Origin: Bacillota bacterium
GTDB lineage: Bacteria > Bacillota > Clostridia > Lachnospirales > Lachnospiraceae
Direction of reading: 5' to 3'
NCBI GenBank assembly: GCA_023436065.1
Contig: JAEZKU010000030.1
Location: 84,934 to 148,933, forward strand
Length of the DNA: 64,000 nt
Of the stretch, positions 62,270 through 64,000 are shown in pieces (within the stretch, counting starts at the first letter, position 1; each line of letters starts with the position of its first letter). A program made the position numbers and the translations under genes. The notes below the pieces were generated by a model. That model saw only the letters and a list, made by a program, of their open reading frames with translations, made no database searches and was not told the origin of the DNA.

Positions 62270-63760
62270 ATGTCTAAAGAGAACAAAGTTCGTGTATACA
62301 ATAGGCTGTTTGTAAAGCTGTATCTGAACTATGCCGTGATGATGCTGGTCACGGCCGTATTGATCTGCCTTATTTTCATGAAACTTTATCAGGACAGAAC
62401 TATAGCGGATAATATCGAGGAACTCGATAGAAAGGCTAGTGAAATCAGTGAGATAACAACTGAATTCATGATTAATGGTAATCAGGATGAATATCTGGAT
62501 CAAATCAATACGCTGATCAGGGTTAACAATACTTATATCTGGACGGTTGCAAAACCGGATGCCAAGAATAAGATGCCTGCAGGTATGGAAACCGGAGTAA
62601 GCTACGAGGAATTTGTTAAAATTCCGGAATTTATGCAATATGTCGATAACCTCAATACTGCATTGAATGGTATTGCCAATCACCAAAATCCTAGTTATGA
62701 CGAAGCGTATGGTGAGGAGACGATAACCACAGCGGCGCCAATTAAAGATGCCAATCAGGAAGTAGTGGGCGCAGTTATGATCATTAGTATGGTAGATGAT
62801 CAGGCTGATATCATCCAGAGGAGCCTTACGCTGATTGTTCTAAGCAGTGTAGTGGCATTGGGTATTTCTTTTGTCATTATCATTATTTTTGCAACAGAGT
62901 TATCCATGCCCATCTCAAGAATGAGAGCTACAGCCCTGGAGCTGGCTGCCGGTAACTATAAAATCAAGACGGGAATCAAGCGGGAGGACGAGCTCGGTGA
63001 TCTGGCAAAAACGGTGGACATCCTGTCAGAAAAGCTGCTGGAGAACGACATTGAACGCAAGAAGCTGGATCAGATGAGACTGGACTTCTTTGCCAATGTA
63101 TCCCACGAGCTTCGTACACCGATCACGGTCATTCGGGCATATACGGAGACCTTATCGGATGGTGTGGTGACACAGGAGGATATGGTACAGCAGTATTATA
63201 ACCGTATGTTATCCGAGTGCAAGTCCATGGAGCGTTTGGTTGGTGACTTGTTATTACTGTCAAAAATGCAGAATCCCGATTTTGTTATTCAGAAAGAACC
63301 TGTTAATCTGCTGCAGGTATTTGAGGACATCATCAGAAGCGCGGGTGCAATTGCGCAGAAGAAGAATATTAAGATCAATGTCCATAATGAAGAACCTGTC
63401 GTAATGATCCTTGGAGATTATGACCGTCTCAGACAGATGTTTATGGTCATACTGGATAATGCCATTAAGTTCTCTGAGGATAACAAAGCGGTACACATAA
63501 ATATTTCAAAATCGGACAAAATAAGAGTATCCATCCAGGATGAAGGTGTCGGTATCGATCCTGCTGACATCGATAATATCTTTGAAAAATTCTATAAATC
63601 GAACCTGCGTCAGAATGCAAGCGGTACGGGACTTGGTCTTGCAATCGCCAAACAGATAGCGCTCAAGCATGAAGGACAGATTGAAGTCAATTCCACACCT
63701 GGTATCGGGTCAGAATTTATCTTTGTATTCCCTCTGTGTGAAGTAACCGGGAATATGTAA
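62270..63760 (+). CDS. Membrane sensor histidine kinase
   Basis: 496 aa. Two membrane helices (about 17-40 and 188-212) enclose an extracellular sensor. HAMP follows (SMPISRMRATALELAAGNY), then HisKA with FFANVSHELRTPITVIRAYT, and HATPase with LDNAIKFSEDN, DEGVGIDPADIDNIF and GTGLGLAIAKQIAL. Phosphorylates the adjacent regulator. Signal unknown; wall or envelope stress is likely from architecture. Confidence 0.95.
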   Translation: MSKENKVRVYNRLFVKLYLNYAVMMLVTAVLICLIFMKLYQDRTIADNIEELDRKASEISEITTEFMINGNQDEYLDQINTLIRVNNTYIWTVAKPDAKNKMPAGMETGVSYEEFVKIPEFMQYVDNLNTALNGIANHQNPSYDEAYGEETITTAAPIKDANQEVVGAVMIISMVDDQADIIQRSLTLIVLSSVVALGISFVIIIIFATELSMPISRMRATALELAAGNYKIKTGIKREDELGDLAKTVDILSEKLLENDIERKKLDQMRLDFFANVSHELRTPITVIRAYTETLSDGVVTQEDMVQQYYNRMLSECKSMERLVGDLLLLSKMQNPDFVIQKEPVNLLQVFEDIIRSAGAIAQKKNIKINVHNEEPVVMILGDYDRLRQMFMVILDNAIKFSEDNKAVHINISKSDKIRVSIQDEGVGIDPADIDNIFEKFYKSNLRQNASGTGLGLAIAKQIALKHEGQIEVNSTPGIGSEFIFVFPLCEVTGNM

Positions 63761-63834
63761 AGCCTGAACTTTAAGCGTTTTACTGATACTGGGCGGACCG
63801 GTAAAAGTTGGCGGGCAAAAAAAAGATAAAAACC

Positions 63835-63863
63835 TTGAAAAATAGTGCTTCATAAAGTATAAT
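63835..63863 (+). promoter_or_regulatory. 6S RNA promoter
   Basis: TTGAAA, 17-bp spacer, TATAAT. Confidence 0.75.
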
Positions 63864-63870
63864 AAAGTCA

Positions 63871-64000
63871 TAGAAATTCCTGAGATGTTCGACACTCTTG
63901 TAATTTTGAACCTACATGAATAAAAAGGGATTCCTATTATTCGTAAGTGGATGTCAGGCCGCCGTTTGCAGCGGAAGGCAGAAGCTTATGTGCGGTTACC
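63871..64000 (+). ncRNA. ssrS: 6S RNA, 3' end beyond window
   Basis: After a consensus promoter comes TTCCTGAGATGTTCG, the conserved 5' arm of 6S RNA, then CATGAATAAAAAGGGATTCC and GC-rich stem sequence (GGCCGCCGTTTGCAGC). Binds housekeeping RNA polymerase in stationary phase. Assigned on the conserved arm and layout; the closing 3' arm cannot be seen. Confidence 0.7.

Overview
The window is chromosomal DNA of a low-GC, spore-forming Firmicute. The best fit is the Lachnospiraceae (Lachnoclostridium / Anaerocolumna type). The signs are strong AGGAGG ribosome sites, sporulation sigma factor SigH, SleB- and SleC-like spore cortex proteins, a CIRCE-controlled groESL, a TPP riboswitch in front of a ThiT transporter, a 6S RNA, and many Clostridia-type DUF proteins. 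The genus is inferred from gene style only.

Positions 1-17500 are the accessory part. From the left they hold a cut AraC regulator, an L,D-transpeptidase, a BlaI / M56 protease / lipoprotein-hydrolase cassette, a nitroreductase facing an HxlR regulator broken by a nonsense codon, a chemoreceptor that stops right after its second membrane helix, secreted proteins (InlB-repeat protein, M14 carboxypeptidase), a Cys-containing tandem-repeat protein, and an inducible class D beta-lactamase system (blaI-blaR1-bla) with palindromic TACA/TGTA operators. Gene relics (two chemoreceptor pieces, S9 hydrolase, MerR, M28 peptidase) lie among three copies of a hairpin-rich repeat whose loops are conserved. 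This stretch has been rearranged repeatedly.

Positions 17500-33000 are mostly housekeeping. They hold a PAS histidine kinase with an HD-GYP response regulator, a DUF4015 glycosidase-like protein, rfbD-rfbB (dTDP-rhamnose), rlmB, sigH, tRNA-Thr, a PfkB kinase, tRNA-Pro, a DUF1848 Fe-S protein, a WYL regulator, a YjbR protein, a terpenoid-cyclase-fold protein and a metallophosphoesterase. An ArsR regulator and an ArsP-type permease follow, each preceded by the same TATATCGTA/TACGATATA operator.

Positions 34100-43000 begin with a self-contained leader: a consensus promoter, a 26-codon ORF packed with Met and Cys codons, and an intrinsic terminator, placed directly before the metNIQ methionine importer. 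It looks like a leader-peptide attenuator. DUF3810, a SleB-like hydrolase, glnS, DUF2225 and DUF6062 genes follow.

Positions 43000-64000 hold groESL, two aldo/keto reductases, a 121-bp sequence that folds into a near-perfect four-way cloverleaf before a MocR-type regulator, an amidase, the TPP riboswitch with thiT, tandem SleC-like proteins, carAB behind an apparent transcription attenuator, a dCMP deaminase, a Big2-domain secreted protein, an OmpR/histidine kinase pair, and the 5' part of a 6S RNA cut by the window end.

The strongest candidates for undescribed biology are the Met/Cys leader before metNIQ, the cloverleaf at 48025-48145, the CGCC(A/T)TTG-loop hairpin repeats with their attached gene relics, and the CVIVNIFC repeat protein.
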